From: Pyxicephalus adspersus
Taxonomy: Eukaryota; Chordata; Amphibia; Anura; Pyxicephalidae
Reading direction: 5' to 3'
Length of the DNA: 64,000 nt
Assembly (NCBI RefSeq): GCF_032062135.1
Contig: NC_092860.1
Location: 64,035,813 to 64,099,812 of the forward strand
The notes under the pieces are model-generated. The model worked only from the letters and a program-made list of their open reading frames with translations, searched no databases and was not told the origin of the DNA. A program made the translations under genes and the position numbers. Positions 35,440 through 47,170 of this stretch are shown in pieces (positions within the stretch are counted from its first letter, which is position 1; every line of letters begins with the position of its first letter).

Positions 35440-36430
35440 AGCTAGATTAATGCTCGACAGGACAAGAAGAGAGTTGATATTTCAAATTAGGGACCCCCCT
35501 ACTCCATCCCCTACTACAACTGAAACCTTACTAGTTCCAAAGATACCCATTAAACAGAAAAAAATCTACTTTCTTCGCCCCACTTACATACAATACTCAC
35601 GTCCAACCGTTTGTCAATATCGTAACAAAGGAAATTTTAGGTTTTGACCCGAATAACACATATTCATCTTCTAACCTGACAAAACCACAACAACAAGCTC
35701 TTAAAAATTTACATAACAACAAATCGATAACTATTAAACCGGCCAACAAAGGCGGTAACATAGTTATAATGGACAACCATCAATATTTTCATATGTTTCT
35801 AGATATTCAATTTAACACAGAATGGTATCAAACAATCAAGAAATCAGATATTAAGATTTATCATGATGAATATTACTCCACTGTCACGGAAGCACAAAGA
35901 TCTAACATTATAGATACACCTACTAAGGAATTTCTATGGATAGAATATCCAGTCCTACCAACCTTCTATAGTCTCCCTAAAGTACACAAAAATCTAACTA
36001 AACCACCAGGACATCCCATTGTGGCTGGTATAGACTCCATAACCTGCAGAGCCAGTGGTCCTATTGACACATACTTAAGACCCTATGGTATTAAATTACC
36101 ACCATATCTAAGGGATACATGATAGTCCCCCCTAACACTTTCTTAACCACGGTTGATGTAGAAGCCATATATAGTAGCATACCCCATTCTTTAGGTCTGC
36201 AAACAATATCAAGCTGTCTTCAGATTGAAGATCCTTCCTTGAAACTATATAATCATTTCATTACTACATTACTAAAATACATTCTTACTCGCAATATCTT
36301 TACTTTCAATGAACAATTTTACTTACAAACACAAGGCGTCGCAATGGGGACAAAATGTGCCCCATCTTATGCGAACTTATATTTAGGACATTGGGAGAAG
36401 ACTCTCTTTTCCAACCCGTTCTCTTAGATC
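35440..36430 (+). pseudogene. PLE reverse transcriptase, truncated
   Basis: In order: 'SITIKPANKGGNIVIMDN' (~35720), 'PTFYSLPKVHKN' (~35960), 'PIVAGIDSITCRASGPID' (~36020), a stop, then 'TVDVEAIYSSIPH' (motif A, ~36150) and 'QGVAMGTKCAPSYANLYLG' (motif B, ~36330). These are diagnostic of Penelope RTs. The frame ends at 36426, before the YxDD box and GIY-YIG domain, so the 3' half is missing. The 5' end lies ~130 bases from the inverted PLE piece. Confidence 0.88.
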
Positions 36431-36955
36431 TCCCTGCTCCTCTGCACGTGCACTTGCAGACACCACTGTGTTTCTGCCTGTTGGATTTTTGCAAGAAATC
36501 AGATCCCATGTTTGATGAATTCCTTGACACTAAGGTAATACTTATTATCTCCAAAGATAAACATATTTCTATGATATAGAAAGCTGCAACACTTGTAATG
36601 TTTGTCCAAAGATATAAACGCCCTTTATATTTATCTCCTAGGTACTTAATCCCTGCATATACCTATCATTACATCATTCTCTATGTTGAGGGGAGGATTA
36701 CTAGCTTAAAATATTTGCAGTAAACATATCGTACTATCCAACAGAAATCATGTGAGTTCCTTTTCACATTAGTTAACTATGTTTCCATTAGAGTATGATT
36801 ATTTAGACATTACAATATGAATACAGATATTTATTCTATTTACTAAATATACTATATTATATAATACTATATACTAAAATAAATATTTGACTACACACCT
36901 GCAATGTAATTAACGCTTATCTTTATTGGCCTAGATAATAACAAATGCCAAAATA
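36431..36955. other. Unassigned AT-rich sequence
   Basis: No gene; may contain PLE terminal repeat material. Confidence 0.4.
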
Positions 36956-37025
36956 CATGTTGCAAAGCTACTACCCCTGAGGAAGCCTAACTAGGCGAAA
37001 CGCGTCGGGTGCAATTACCAACATG
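36956..37025 (+). ncRNA. Hammerhead-like ribozyme motif of a PLE
   Basis: Outer stem CATGTTG (36956-36962) / CAACATG (37019-37025), core CTGAGGA (36977-36983), inner stem GCCTA/TAGGC (36985-36989, 36992-36996) and GAAA (36997-37000), then 'cgcgtcggg'. It lies ~0.9 kb 5' of the PLE coding piece at 37890. Confidence 0.75.
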
Positions 37026-37889
37026 ACTAAAGCATTATCGATATATGGCATCAATACTGTATATATGCTATGTTGAGATGGAATATGTCTAGTGCCTTAT
37101 AAGGCCAATTCAATAGTTTGTGGACCCTCAAAAATGTTTGTGGTCCAATATCAAACCAGTTAAGGATATTGAATGATACTTTGACACTGTCTGACCCTTT
37201 TTCTGTATTTACTATACATATGTGTATGATAAAACTGTTCTGTATGGCAAATGTAACTACATTTGTCTATGAGATCTGTGAACTGATTAATTAAGTCATA
37301 CAATTAATGATATACTAAATACAAGTTTTCTGTTTTTGTGCGAAAAACCCTGCTCTCTTACTGATCTATTTCAAATTCTAAACTAAGATCAACATAATCA
37401 GGATCAATTTCATCAAGTTATATCACAACCATTCAAATAGACCATATAGCCTTTTCCTAATCTTGTTTTATAGTTATAACACATTATCTCAGTTTATCTT
37501 GACTAATTGATCATGATGACAATAATTTAAATTGTTTTAATTAATTATCAACTTATATCTTCAGTTAAGTTAGATATTTAGATAGAAGTCTAACTTTTAT
37601 TGTTTTCACTTATATCATGACTTTTCATGATTAAGCTCAAGCTATGGATTTGCAGATCATCTGACTTGATTCTTAGGTTAGTTTTCTATTTTTTCTTCCC
37701 ATATAGTTTGATGTTTATCTCATATATAGAGTGTACTTAGGAATTCTAGTGCTGTTTTCAAAAATATTAATTTTCATGTAATTAACCCCATGTGATAACC
37801 AATATAAATAATTTACACCCAGTGCAAACGTAAGATAAGGGGCACTAACCCCTAGGTTGGGGAAGATAAGCTTAAAATCAAAAAAATTC
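37026..37889. other. PLE leader or unassigned AT-rich sequence
   Basis: Between the hammerhead-like motif and the PLE coding region; no ORF recognised. Confidence 0.4.
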
Positions 37890-39600
37890 CCAGATTTAAG
37901 CTAAAACCAGGTGATTTCTATTTTCTTAAAACAGGTATGTCAAGCGATACACGAGCTGGACATCAAAAATGTCCATGGTAACTTATTGAAAGAACAAAGA
38001 AAGATTATCAAGAACCTACAAAAAAATTCCAAGATCACAATAACACCCGCTGATAAGGGGGGGAAATGTTGTGATCATGGATACAGAAAAATATGAACCA
38101 ATGTGCAGTAAAATTTTGACTATTTATGACCTTTTGTGTTTAGCTTGCCCTCTTACCTTAAGGACCCTCCAGATCTTTTGAGAACACTTGAGGGACTAAC
38201 AGTACCGAATGATACATTATTGGTGGCTCTAGATATTGAGGCACTGTACTCAAGTATACAACACAGTAATGGGCTGCTGGTTGTCAATGAGTTTTTGGCT
38301 ACAACTAATCAGCATAATCAGCAACATAATAATTTTATTCTATTTTATTGGAAAACATCCTTACTAGGAATGTATTCACGCTTGCGGACAAGACCTACCT
38401 CCGATACAGGGAGTAGCAATGAGGACCTGTTGTGCCCCCACATATGCTAACCTGTATCTGGGGGGTTGGGAAAGGGAGCTCCTATCAGATGGGACTCAAT
38501 GTATTTCGGCCATATTCTGTTTTGGCAGAGATACATTGATGATGTTCTCTTCCTTTGGCAGGGCCCAGAGAATATCTTGGGGGAGTTTTTCAATAAATAA
38601 AAACCAACAATATTAATTTAAATTTTACAATGCAGTCAAGTACATCTTACATTCCCTTTCTGGAAATTAAAATCCAAATAATGTTGATCTAACTATTTCA
38701 TCTAACTTATATCGTAGACCTACGGCCCATTATACAATTTTATCGGCCTCTTGTGCTCACCCTGCTCCCTTAATTAAGAGCATTCCATTTTAACAATGTT
38801 TGAGATTGTAATGCAATTGTTCTAATGATTTAGACTTCGAAAAGGCAGTGAAGGACCTTCATTTGAGACTAATAAATCGAAGGTATAAAGAACCACTTTG
38901 AAAAAAGCATATTGCAAAGTAAAAAATACACAAAGATCTCAGATCTTATTTACTCAAAGAAACAAAAGGAAAAGTTCTGAGAGGTTAGAATCATTACTAG
39001 GTTCTCCAATCAACATAAAACTCTAAGAAACATATGTTATCAGTTCTGGCCCACATTACTTTCGGATCCAAAAATTAGTAAATATCTAAAACCGGTTCAA
39101 CAGATAACTTATAGAAAGCTCCCATCTCTTTGAGATAAACTCGTTCATAGTCACTTTCAAAAACAGCATATGAGGGAACCTCAGCAGGAAAAAGGCATTT
39201 TGGCCTGTGGGACATGTTCCCAATGTATATGGATAAATAAAGCAAATGACAGGATTGAAATTCCTGTAAGATATGTACCTCCTTTTAGCTCCAACTCCTT
39301 TTAGTCTACATTTAGCCAATTACCAAAACTATGATGCAAATTAAATCAAATTTACGGTGCTTGAACTGGTTTCCCCTGATAAGAGAGGTGGTAACTGGGA
39401 CAAAGTCCTCTTGCAAAAAGAGGCCAAGTGGATTTGCAATTTAAATGCCACACAATATCTGGGTTTAAATGAAATCTTAAGCTTCAAACCTTTTTTGTAA
39501 GGAGCTTTGTTGTGTTTTTTTCTTTTTTGTTGGTTTGCAAACATTAATATTTCAATGTTGTATAACTGTAATTAGAAACAAGTTAATGTAATAATAAAGA
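37890..39600 (+). mobile_element. Penelope-like element, second copy
   Basis: Plus-strand PLE pol in several frames: 'KITITPADKGG' (~38030), a deletion, 'ALDIEALYSSIQH' (motif A, ~38230), 'CCAPTYANLYLGGWE' (motif B, ~38430), YIDD (38532-38543), 'NTTLYRKP'-like codons (~38700), 'ITRFSNQHKTLRNICYQFW' (~38990) and a CxxC 'ACGTCSQC' (~39210) before the expected GIY-YIG region, which is largely lost. The tail ends in T-rich sequence near 39540-39600, where the gypsy element begins. The RT is too broken to be active. Confidence 0.82.
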
Positions 39601-39618
39601 AATTAAAATATTGTATTT

Positions 39619-39930
39619 ATGCTTCATTTAACTCAGCCCCTGCATATCTCTGCGGTGAATGGTACCATCCTCTCCTGCGGACTTATCTGCTTCCAAACCT
39701 TGCCCATGCAAATGACGTTAGGTGCGCTACATCGGGAGATCAACCTTCCTTGTACTTCCCGAGGCCTCATCTGCCGTCATCCTGGGATTCCCATGGCTTC
39801 AACAAAACTCTCCAGTGTTAGATTGGTGTACTCCAGAGGTATTGGCTTGGGGTCCTTCTTGTCACTCTCGGTGTTTGACGAAGTTCCAACCTCTCAAGCC
39901 TCCTGCCCTCTCCACGTCGAACTTCTAGTG
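39619..39930 (+). pseudogene. Gypsy retropepsin C-terminal part
   Basis: Two overlapping frames encode 'ISAVNGTILSCG' and then 'FLVLPEASSAVILGFPWLQQ', the 'vILGmPWL...P.iDW' end of chromovirus proteases. The catalytic DSG motif lies upstream and is missing. One frameshift near 39745. Confidence 0.75.
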
Positions 39931-40199
39931 CCCTTAACTTCTAGTGCCCAGGGATCGCAGTGGATTCCCAGGGCTGCATTCATTCATGCAGCCGTGGGAT
40001 TCTTCCTGTGTGCGATCCCGGGGCACTAGAGGTTAGATGGGGACAAGCTGTGGCTGCATTCATTGATCAACACAGCCCGCGGGACTTTGTTTTTAGAAAA
40101 AAAAATTTTTTAAGGAAAATTCGATCTCCATCGGCGAATTTACACTGGTTGTTCTCGCTTACAATTTCAGTAAGCGAGAACGGCGGTTCCCTAGTGTCT
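39931..40199 (-). repeat. Dispersed repeat R, copy 2, in place of gypsy RT
   Basis: The reverse complement matches 19020-19260. Internal inverted copies: 'agtgcccagggatcgca' / 'tgcgatcccggggcact' (~39949-40028) and 'ctcgcttacaatttcagtaa' with 'gtaagcgag' (~40156-40180). About 600 bp of RT coding sequence expected here is absent, so insertion was accompanied by, or followed, a deletion. Confidence 0.65.
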
Positions 40200-40863
40200 T
40201 CTATTTGCATGACATTTTTATTTTCTCTCCTGACTTGTCTACCCACAGAAAGCGTGTCCGTTTGTCTTACAGAGACTCAGAGACAACTGATTCTACGCTA
40301 AGGCAGAGAAGTGCCTGTTTGAATGCCCCCAGGTGCCCTTCCTGGGTTACATTATTTCTATTAAGGATGGCCTCTTTATGGATCCCGGTAAGGTTATAGC
40401 TATCTCCACATGGCCGCAACCCTGTGGTCTTAAGGATACTCAGCGTTTCCTGGGTTTTACCAACTACTATCGACAGTTTATGCAAAATTACTCCACGCTG
40501 GTAGTGCCAATCACTGCACTAAGCCAAAAGAATGCTGACCCTAAGAACTGGCCCTCTGAGGGTATTGAGGCCTTTCTTTCTGGCTCAGCTCTGATTAGGC
40601 CAGATGTTTCCAAGTCCTTCTCAATAAAAGTTGATGCCTCCTCAGTCGGAGAAGGAGCTACTCTTTTCCAGACCCCCACCAGCACTCCACCACAACGCCC
40701 ATGTGGGTTCTTTTCACGTAAGTTCTCCCCAGCAGAGAAGAATTACTCCATTGGAGGCAGGGAGCTGCTGGCCATCAAACTGGCTCTAGAAGCATGGCGC
40801 TATCATTTGGAGGGCTCTCTTCACAAGGTCACTATCTTCACCGATCTCAAAAAGCTTCAATAA
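40200..40863 (+). pseudogene. Gypsy RT C-terminus and RNase H
   Basis: Starts just at the YxDD region ('LHDIFIFS', first Asp changed to His), then a shift into the 176-residue frame 40333-40863 with 'FLGYIISIKDGLFMDPGKV', 'TQRFLGFTNYYRQF' and RNase H 'DASSVGEGATLFQ', 'FFSRKFSPAEKNYSIGGREL' and 'TDLKKLQ' ending in a stop where 'TDHKNL' is expected. Polymerase activity is lost, as the RT N-terminal two thirds are missing. Confidence 0.85.
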
Positions 40864-41079
40864 CTACAGTCAGCTCTTCGCCTCAACCCTCGGCAGGCTC
40901 TCTCCCACTCCTTTGATCCACAGGATTCTGAAACCACTCCTGAGCCAGAGTTTATTATCCCACGGGCCCGTATCCTTGCCTTGACCTCTGTTCAGGAATC
41001 TGCTATTCCCCCAGGTAAAACCTTGGTGCTTGCTCAACTACGCACCAAAATATTACATTGAGCACATTACTCTAAACTG

Positions 41080-41850
41080 TCTGGCCACCCAGGCGTTCAC
41101 AGAACTTTCACCCTTCTCTCTGGTCTCTACTGGTGGGCCAACCTTCATAAGGATGTGACAGACTATGTCAAGGCCTGTGCTGTGCTGTATGTGCTCAAAC
41201 CAATTCGTCTACTTGTGCCTCAGCAGGACTGCTTCTTTCTCTGCCCATTCCTAAGGAGCCTTGGTGTCACCTGTCCATGGATTTTATTACGGACCTTCCA
41301 CCCTCTGATGGCTGTACAGTTATTTGGGCGGTTGTGGATCGCTTTTCCAAAATGGCCTATTTTGTACCCCTTCCAGCTTTACCATCAGCAGCTGCTTTGG
41401 TACCAGTCTTCAATCGTGAAATTTTTAGGCTTCACGGTATGCCCAAGCATATAGTTTCTGATCGTGGGGTGCAATTTACCTCTCGCTTTTGGAAAGGCTT
41501 TTGCAGACCCGTGGACATCTCTGTTGACTTCTCCTCAGCCTATCACTTGCAGACTAATGGGCAGACAGAGAGAGTTAAGCCCTGGATCAATCTCTCTGAG
41601 CCCTTGTTTCTGCCCAGCATGATGACTGGGTAGCACTGCTACAATAGGTAGAGGTCACCCAAAACAACCATGTTAGCACCAGCACCAAAGAATCACCTTT
41701 CTACATTGTCTACTGTAAACATCCTTGCCTTCCATCCCCTTTACCCTGCTCTGCCGAAATACCTGCACTCAGTGCCCTGCAGAGAGACTTTAACTGCATC
41801 TGGTCTTCTACTTATGAGCATCTGAAACACGCAGCTCTTAGGCACAATAC
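41080..41850 (+). pseudogene. Gypsy integrase
   Basis: An HHCC-type start ('SGHPGVHRT', ~41083; 'DYVKACAVC', ~41160) is followed by the DDE core: 'MDFITDLP' (first Asp, ~41278), 'SDRGVQFTSRFW' (second Asp, ~41460) and 'QTNGQTERV' (Glu, ~41560). A stop at 41631 and shifts then lead to the C-terminal GPY-type region, cut off at ~41850 by the L1. Confidence 0.85.
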
Positions 41851-43436
41851 TTTATTAATATTTTTACAACAGAGATATTAGCATACAAACAATACTACAA
41901 AATAGGTTTATAACAGTATACAATACCACCAAACATACACAAGTTTTTAAAACAATTCAATAGTACAGTAAATTATCCAACATTAATCTAACTCTAACTC
42001 TTTACGGGTTCTACTACAAAATGACAGGTAGGTCACAATCCAAGAATCTATGAGCATACCGAGAAGTTTGTTCAAATGTTGATATTAAATGTTTTCTAGT
42101 TTCTAAAGGTAATATAGCTATATATGATTCCCATAGTTCAAAGAAAATTGTACTTTTGAATCTTTATTGATCATGGCCTCTACCCAATCATTTTGGAAGA
42201 CAAATCTAAGTTTTTCCAGGAACAAACCCAAAGTGGGAGGTTCAACACTTTGAACCTTTTTTTCAACACATCCAGTTATGCAATATGGTTTTTTTAGCCA
42301 CCATTGAAATATTCATAAGGAGTCTACTACATCCTTTAGTTATCTGAACCTGATCTGTTAGGACTCCAAACAAAGCCCAAGTTGAAAACAAGGGAAGGAA
42401 TGATACCAAATGCCTCTGGGCAAACTGAACCACTAACCTCTAAAATATTTTAACAAGGGGACAACCCCAAAACATATGATAGGAATCGACTTCAATCGCA
42501 TTACATTTTAAACATTTAGGGAGTCCATTTAAACGCATTTGAAATAAGGGGTACGGTGAAACATATGCATTATGAAGAATTTCCCCATCTCCCTATACAT
42601 TGAAGAAGTAATTGCCCATCCTTGCTTTACGAAAATCAGATAGAATCTCTGTTTGGGTTCTAGACAGACAATAAATATTTCATCTACTTGAACCAGTATT
42701 CCTTTCCTCATAATTCAAAAGTTGGTTTATAGAATACCATATACCTCAGCTATCGCCTTTTTTCTGGATTTGGTCCAAGCAGCATTTTATCCACTGTAGT
42801 TGACCAATCACTACCTGAAAGCCTTCCTAAAACTGCTGCAACATATGACCAAATCTGGTGATATAAAAAATATATTTTTCCAAAAATATAATATGGAATG
42901 GATATAATTATACTGTAGCAGCATATAAAATAGGTTTCTTAGTTTGAATAATAACAAGGGTTTTTACCCTCCAATGCCGAACTTATTGCTTCTCCCTATC
43001 AGTCCTTTCTTGAAATTTCAATGGGAAGTCAGGATTATTCATTAATTAGAGATATAAAGAAGAATGACTATTTAGTTGAAAATGGTGTCTTACTTTATGC
43101 CAAAGCTGACAGTTTGAATATAACAGGGGATTTATTACCAAACCCTGAGATATCTAGTTAACACTGCCTAATTATATAATTCCACATATGGAAACATTAG
43201 CCCCCCATTTCTAACCGACTGGTTCATAAAATACATACTCAGGCTTTCTTGCCCCCCCAGATAAATGTATGAAACATTTTATAGGGAGTTTTCATATCCT
43301 GCTGGCGGAGCAGGATAGGCAACATTTGAATGGTATATAAAAGCTTTGGGAGTAATATCATCTTAATCAAACTTGTTCTTCCCAAATAGGTAAGGGTAAA
43401 TGAGGACCATTTATATATTTGAGTTTTAAAGCATAT

Positions 43437-44249
43437 TCATATAATAAGCGTATTGTAACTTTTCCCTACACCAAACAGGGAACCCCAATTAGGTCGAACA
43501 CCTTTAGTCAAATACAACGCTTTGGATTTGTCCAGATTTATAGAATACCCTGAGACCAATCCATATTGTGATAATAAATTCAAAATAGCCGGAAGACTAG
43601 TTTTAGGTTTAGCAATATACAGCAACAAATCATCTGCGAATGTGGTTACTTTAACTCTCTTACTTTAACCTATAAGTATACCTTCAAACTCTGGTAAATA
43701 TTCAAGAAGTCTTAATAAAGGATCTAAGGCAAAGTTAAACAACAATGGTGAAAGTGGGCACCCTTAACAGGTGCCCCTATTCATCTTTACAGGAGTAGAC
43801 AGGGTTCCATTAATCAATAATCTTGTATAAGATGTCTTATATATATACTTAATAAATACTGAAAAGTTATGTCCAAAAGCCCTTTGAGCCAATACCGAAC
43901 GCAGAAATGGCTATTCTACTTTATCAAACACCTTCTCTGGTCCTGGGCTCAATATCAATGTTTTTGGAGAATTAAGCATTCGTGCTGCTATAGTTGCAGC
44001 AATAGCAGTGCGGACCCCTATGGTGGAGTGTTTACCTCGTACAAATCCCAGTTGATGACTTGTCAACTGGGATGGTAAAAATTGTTGCAGTCTATTGGCC
44101 ATTAACTTTGCCAAAATTTTAAAATCAAAATTTAAAAGCGAGATTGGTCTATAAAACAAGACTAAAGTCAAATCTTTGCCTTCCTTAGGTATTAATATTG
44201 TATGTGCTTCATTGAATTCTGGAATAGGAATCTGTTGTAAAAGTATAGC
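43437..44249 (-). pseudogene. L1 reverse transcriptase domain (3' half)
   Basis: Minus strand: 'HTILIPKEGKDLT', 'YRPISLLNFDFKILAKLMAN', 'QLGFVRGKHSTIG' (44215-44020), 'PGPEKVFDKVE' (motif A, ~43915), a 'GCPLSPL'-like block near 43755, and FADD (~43630-43641) followed by 'LLLYIAKPKTS' and 'GYSINLDKSKALYL' (43620-43510). Frameshifts separate the blocks. The segment is separated from the upstream RT 'fingers' by the 581-bp insertion at 44250-44830. Confidence 0.85.
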
Positions 44250-44830
44250 TGTCACGGTCCCTTGCGTGACTAAGGTTAGAAGATCTGTGAGACAAGCTGC
44301 ACGTGGGGCGGTCTGACAGTCTCTTTGTTTTTGTTTGTTTCTGTGTTGTTGTTTGTGATGACCACACCCTTTGTATCAGCTGAAGCTGGTGGTCATTACT
44401 GCTCCTCCATTTAGTCTGGCCTCACACTTCATGCTATGCGGTTGATATTCACTTCTGGGATGTGAATAGCTGGTGTGTTGTCCTCTCCAAGGATCCTGCT
44501 TCTCTATCTGCTATTAAGATAAGTTGAACTACTTTTGGTGTTTTTGTTCTTTAGTTGTTACTAGGTCTCAGGGAGACACTGGTTCTTTCATCAGGGAAGG
44601 AACCAGTAGTCCCAAGCCCAGTCACTACTCCTAGAGCTATTCAGGACAACTAGGGCCTAGGTTTCAGTGTATGAGTATTCCCACCATCAGGGGATAATCA
44701 TACTGTCAGGAGTCAGGGCTAGGTTAGGGTGTCCATAGGGGGGTGACCATTTCCTTTTCCCTAGCCATTGTAGGCCTAGTCCCTTGTATTTACCTTTCTG
44801 TTTTTTTTTTGTTTTTTTTTTGTTACCTTT
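44250..44830. mobile_element. Unclassified 581-bp insertion in L1 RT
   Basis: Starts TGTCACGGTCCC and ends in a T-rich tract with 'gttaccttt'. The L1 codons on both sides join in frame when it is left out, so the borders are well placed, yet there is no matching target duplication beyond one base. TGTCAC at the start is LTR-like; the T-rich end would be an A-rich start on the other strand. Class unknown. Confidence 0.6.
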
Positions 44831-45539
44831 CATTTTATACCTCTGTTAAAAGGAGTGCCACTTGACTCTGAAGTATTTTACAAGTCTTATGATTGGCCAT
44901 TGATTTGATCGTCCTTTGAACTTCTTCTAATGAAATTGGTTTATAAAGAATTCTCTATCTTCAGATTCAAGTTTAGGTACTTTAACTTTAGATATGAACT
45001 CATCTAATGCCCCAGATTGCATCAGTTGTGCTGTACACAGTTGTCTATAATAATCTCCCAAAATATTTAATACTATCTTTGAATTGGTATAAGTCCTCTT
45101 AGAGATTGGATCAGTAATCCTAAAAATATATCACTTAGCCTCATGTGGTTTATTTTGGTAATAAAGAGCCTGTTTTGTTGCCCCATCGAAAAAAAAATTA
45201 TATTTTTGATATCTAGGATGAGTATCTACTCTAGAGGCAACATATGTAATAAAACAAGTCACAGCCTTCTGCTATTCAACTTTAGCTTCCTGTAATCCAG
45301 TCTCCAAGAAATCTCCATAAGCCTTAGGTACAATGCTTTGTAAATCTGTATATTTTCTAAGATGTTCCTTATATTGCTGCCTAGTATAATCCATAGGATA
45401 TCCTCTTATGACCGCTTTTAAAGTACGCTAAAGTTTCCAAATGTTCCAAGTTATCATCAGAGTTATTTGCCCAGTGTCCTTTCACAAAGTTCAAGAATTC
45501 TGGGGATCTTATCAATGATGACGGAAATTTCCATTGAAA

Positions 45540-46260
45540 AACTCTACTTTTTGTGGAAGGTCTAGATCTATTGTTACAGGAGCATGATCTGAGATAGTAA
45601 ATACTGCTATAGATGTATCTTTAACTCCTGAAAACAATTATTCATCAATTAGTATATAATCAATCCTAGAGAAAGACTTATGGGCCTTTGAATACCATGT
45701 ATAGTCTTTTTCGATTGGATTAAGGAATCTCCAGGCGTCCACCAAGGTAGACGGGGTAAGCAAACTTTTATTTCCTGTTAAAACCATCCCTGACGTGTTT
45801 TGGGCTGGACTAGAAGGATTTAATCTAATATCTATTACCACATTAAAGTCACCCGTCACTTTCAAATTCAGATAATTCTCTTCCAAGAATTTTTTCTATA
45901 TGTAAAGAATGAACTTGAATTGCCTGTAGGGGTGTAGATAGAACAAAATGAAAATCTCTGCCCCGCCAAATCTACCACTACTATCACATATCTACTCCCC
46001 TCATCCACAACTGTAGTAATAATCTTGCGGGGAAGATTCTTATTCAAAAGGATAGCCACTCCTCTTTTCTTAGTTAAGAAGGTAGTAGCTATAATATCAT
46101 CTATCCATAAATCATGTAAAGTTGCACTATCGCCAACCTTCCAGTGAGTTTCCTTTAAGAATACTACATCAGGTTTTTTTAAGCTTCAAATGCGACAGAA
46201 CTTTTTTTTACCTTTTTGGGGACTATAAACCTGTCACAGTTCAAGATACTTTGATAGATT
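45540..46260 (-). pseudogene. L1 endonuclease domain
   Basis: Order on the minus strand: 'KKPDVVFLKETHW' (~46165, catalytic Glu kept), 'KKRGVAILLNKN' (~46060), 'FSFCSIYTPTGNS', 'TGDFNVVIDIRLN' (~45850) and 'DYTWYSKAHKSFSRIDYILI' (~45700), then a degraded 'SDH' strand near 45590 ('TISDHAPVTI'). The set is the complete APE-type endonuclease of an L1-clade LINE; frames shift at about 45880 and 46060. Confidence 0.85.
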
Positions 46261-46539
46261 CTTCTGCGTATTAACTACTATATGAGAAGAAGTGTTGGAC
46301 AAAGTCATCATATCAACTTCCACCGACAGCAACTTATTAGCCAATTCTTTCCAATAAAAAGCCCAAACCAGTCATATTCACTCCAATACAATTGCCAACC
46401 CCTGAGCCTTCCTTACTGACATATCAAAAGTATTAAAACTGTACCAATATATAAAACATACTTCTGAAGAATTCTAATGACATATAAAGACTGCGCCTTC
46501 TATTCAAGGTAGTGGGGTAGCCCTTTTTGCAAGACATCC

Positions 46540-47165
46540 CAAAATATTTATGTAATTCAATGTTAAGATCCCTTAACATAAATCAATAAATTAAATGTAT
46601 ACAAACCTAATTGAATCTTACAGATCCTAATCCACCAGTGGTTTTCATTAAAGAACATATCAAAATATTCATAAAATTCATTTTTAATACATACTTGAAA
46701 AAAGTGAAACAGATAAAGTGTATCTAAACTCAATTGGGCTATCAAAACCCTCAAGTGATCCTTACTACAAAACATTTTTAAATAGTCATGAAGCTCAATA
46801 TTAGTATACATTTGAAAGGATAAAAATAAACATATCATATAAATACCCGATTGAATCATGTGAATCATGATCATCAATATGACATATCAGTAGTTCCCAG
46901 AACAAAACATTTTAAAATATTCATAAATCTCAGTGGTAATATATACTTGAAAACAATAAAATAAATACATCATGTATAAATCTAATTGAACTAAGTAAAA
47001 CAACTCCATTTCATAATTCCCTTTACCAAGAATTTTGAGACATTCATGTAATTCAATTTTAATATATATATGAAGTAGGTAAAACAAATACACATCTGAT
47101 TGAATCCTGTGAATTAAGGTGATCCAATTAAAAAACTCCAAAATTCTTGTGTAATCATTTATAAC
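46540..47165 (-). repeat. Diverged ~120-bp tandem units between L1 ORF1 and ORF2
   Basis: The phrase 'attcataaa(t/a)tctca' recurs at about 46549, 46669, 46785, 46921 and 47044 (spacing ~116-136), each followed by '...atatacttgaaa...aaataaa' and '...ctaattgaat'. Minus-strand frames 46877-46563 and 47252-46887 therefore show a repeated ~40-residue theme ('YLFxxFQVYIxxEIYEYFKMF'). AT-rich and diverged. Whether it was ever translated is unknown. Confidence 0.75.
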
Positions 47166-47170
47166 CATAC

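Noticed and set aside
46540..47165. CRISPR-like array
   Set aside because: Units are ~120 bp, diverged along their whole length, with no conserved repeat/variable spacer pattern; the setting is eukaryotic.
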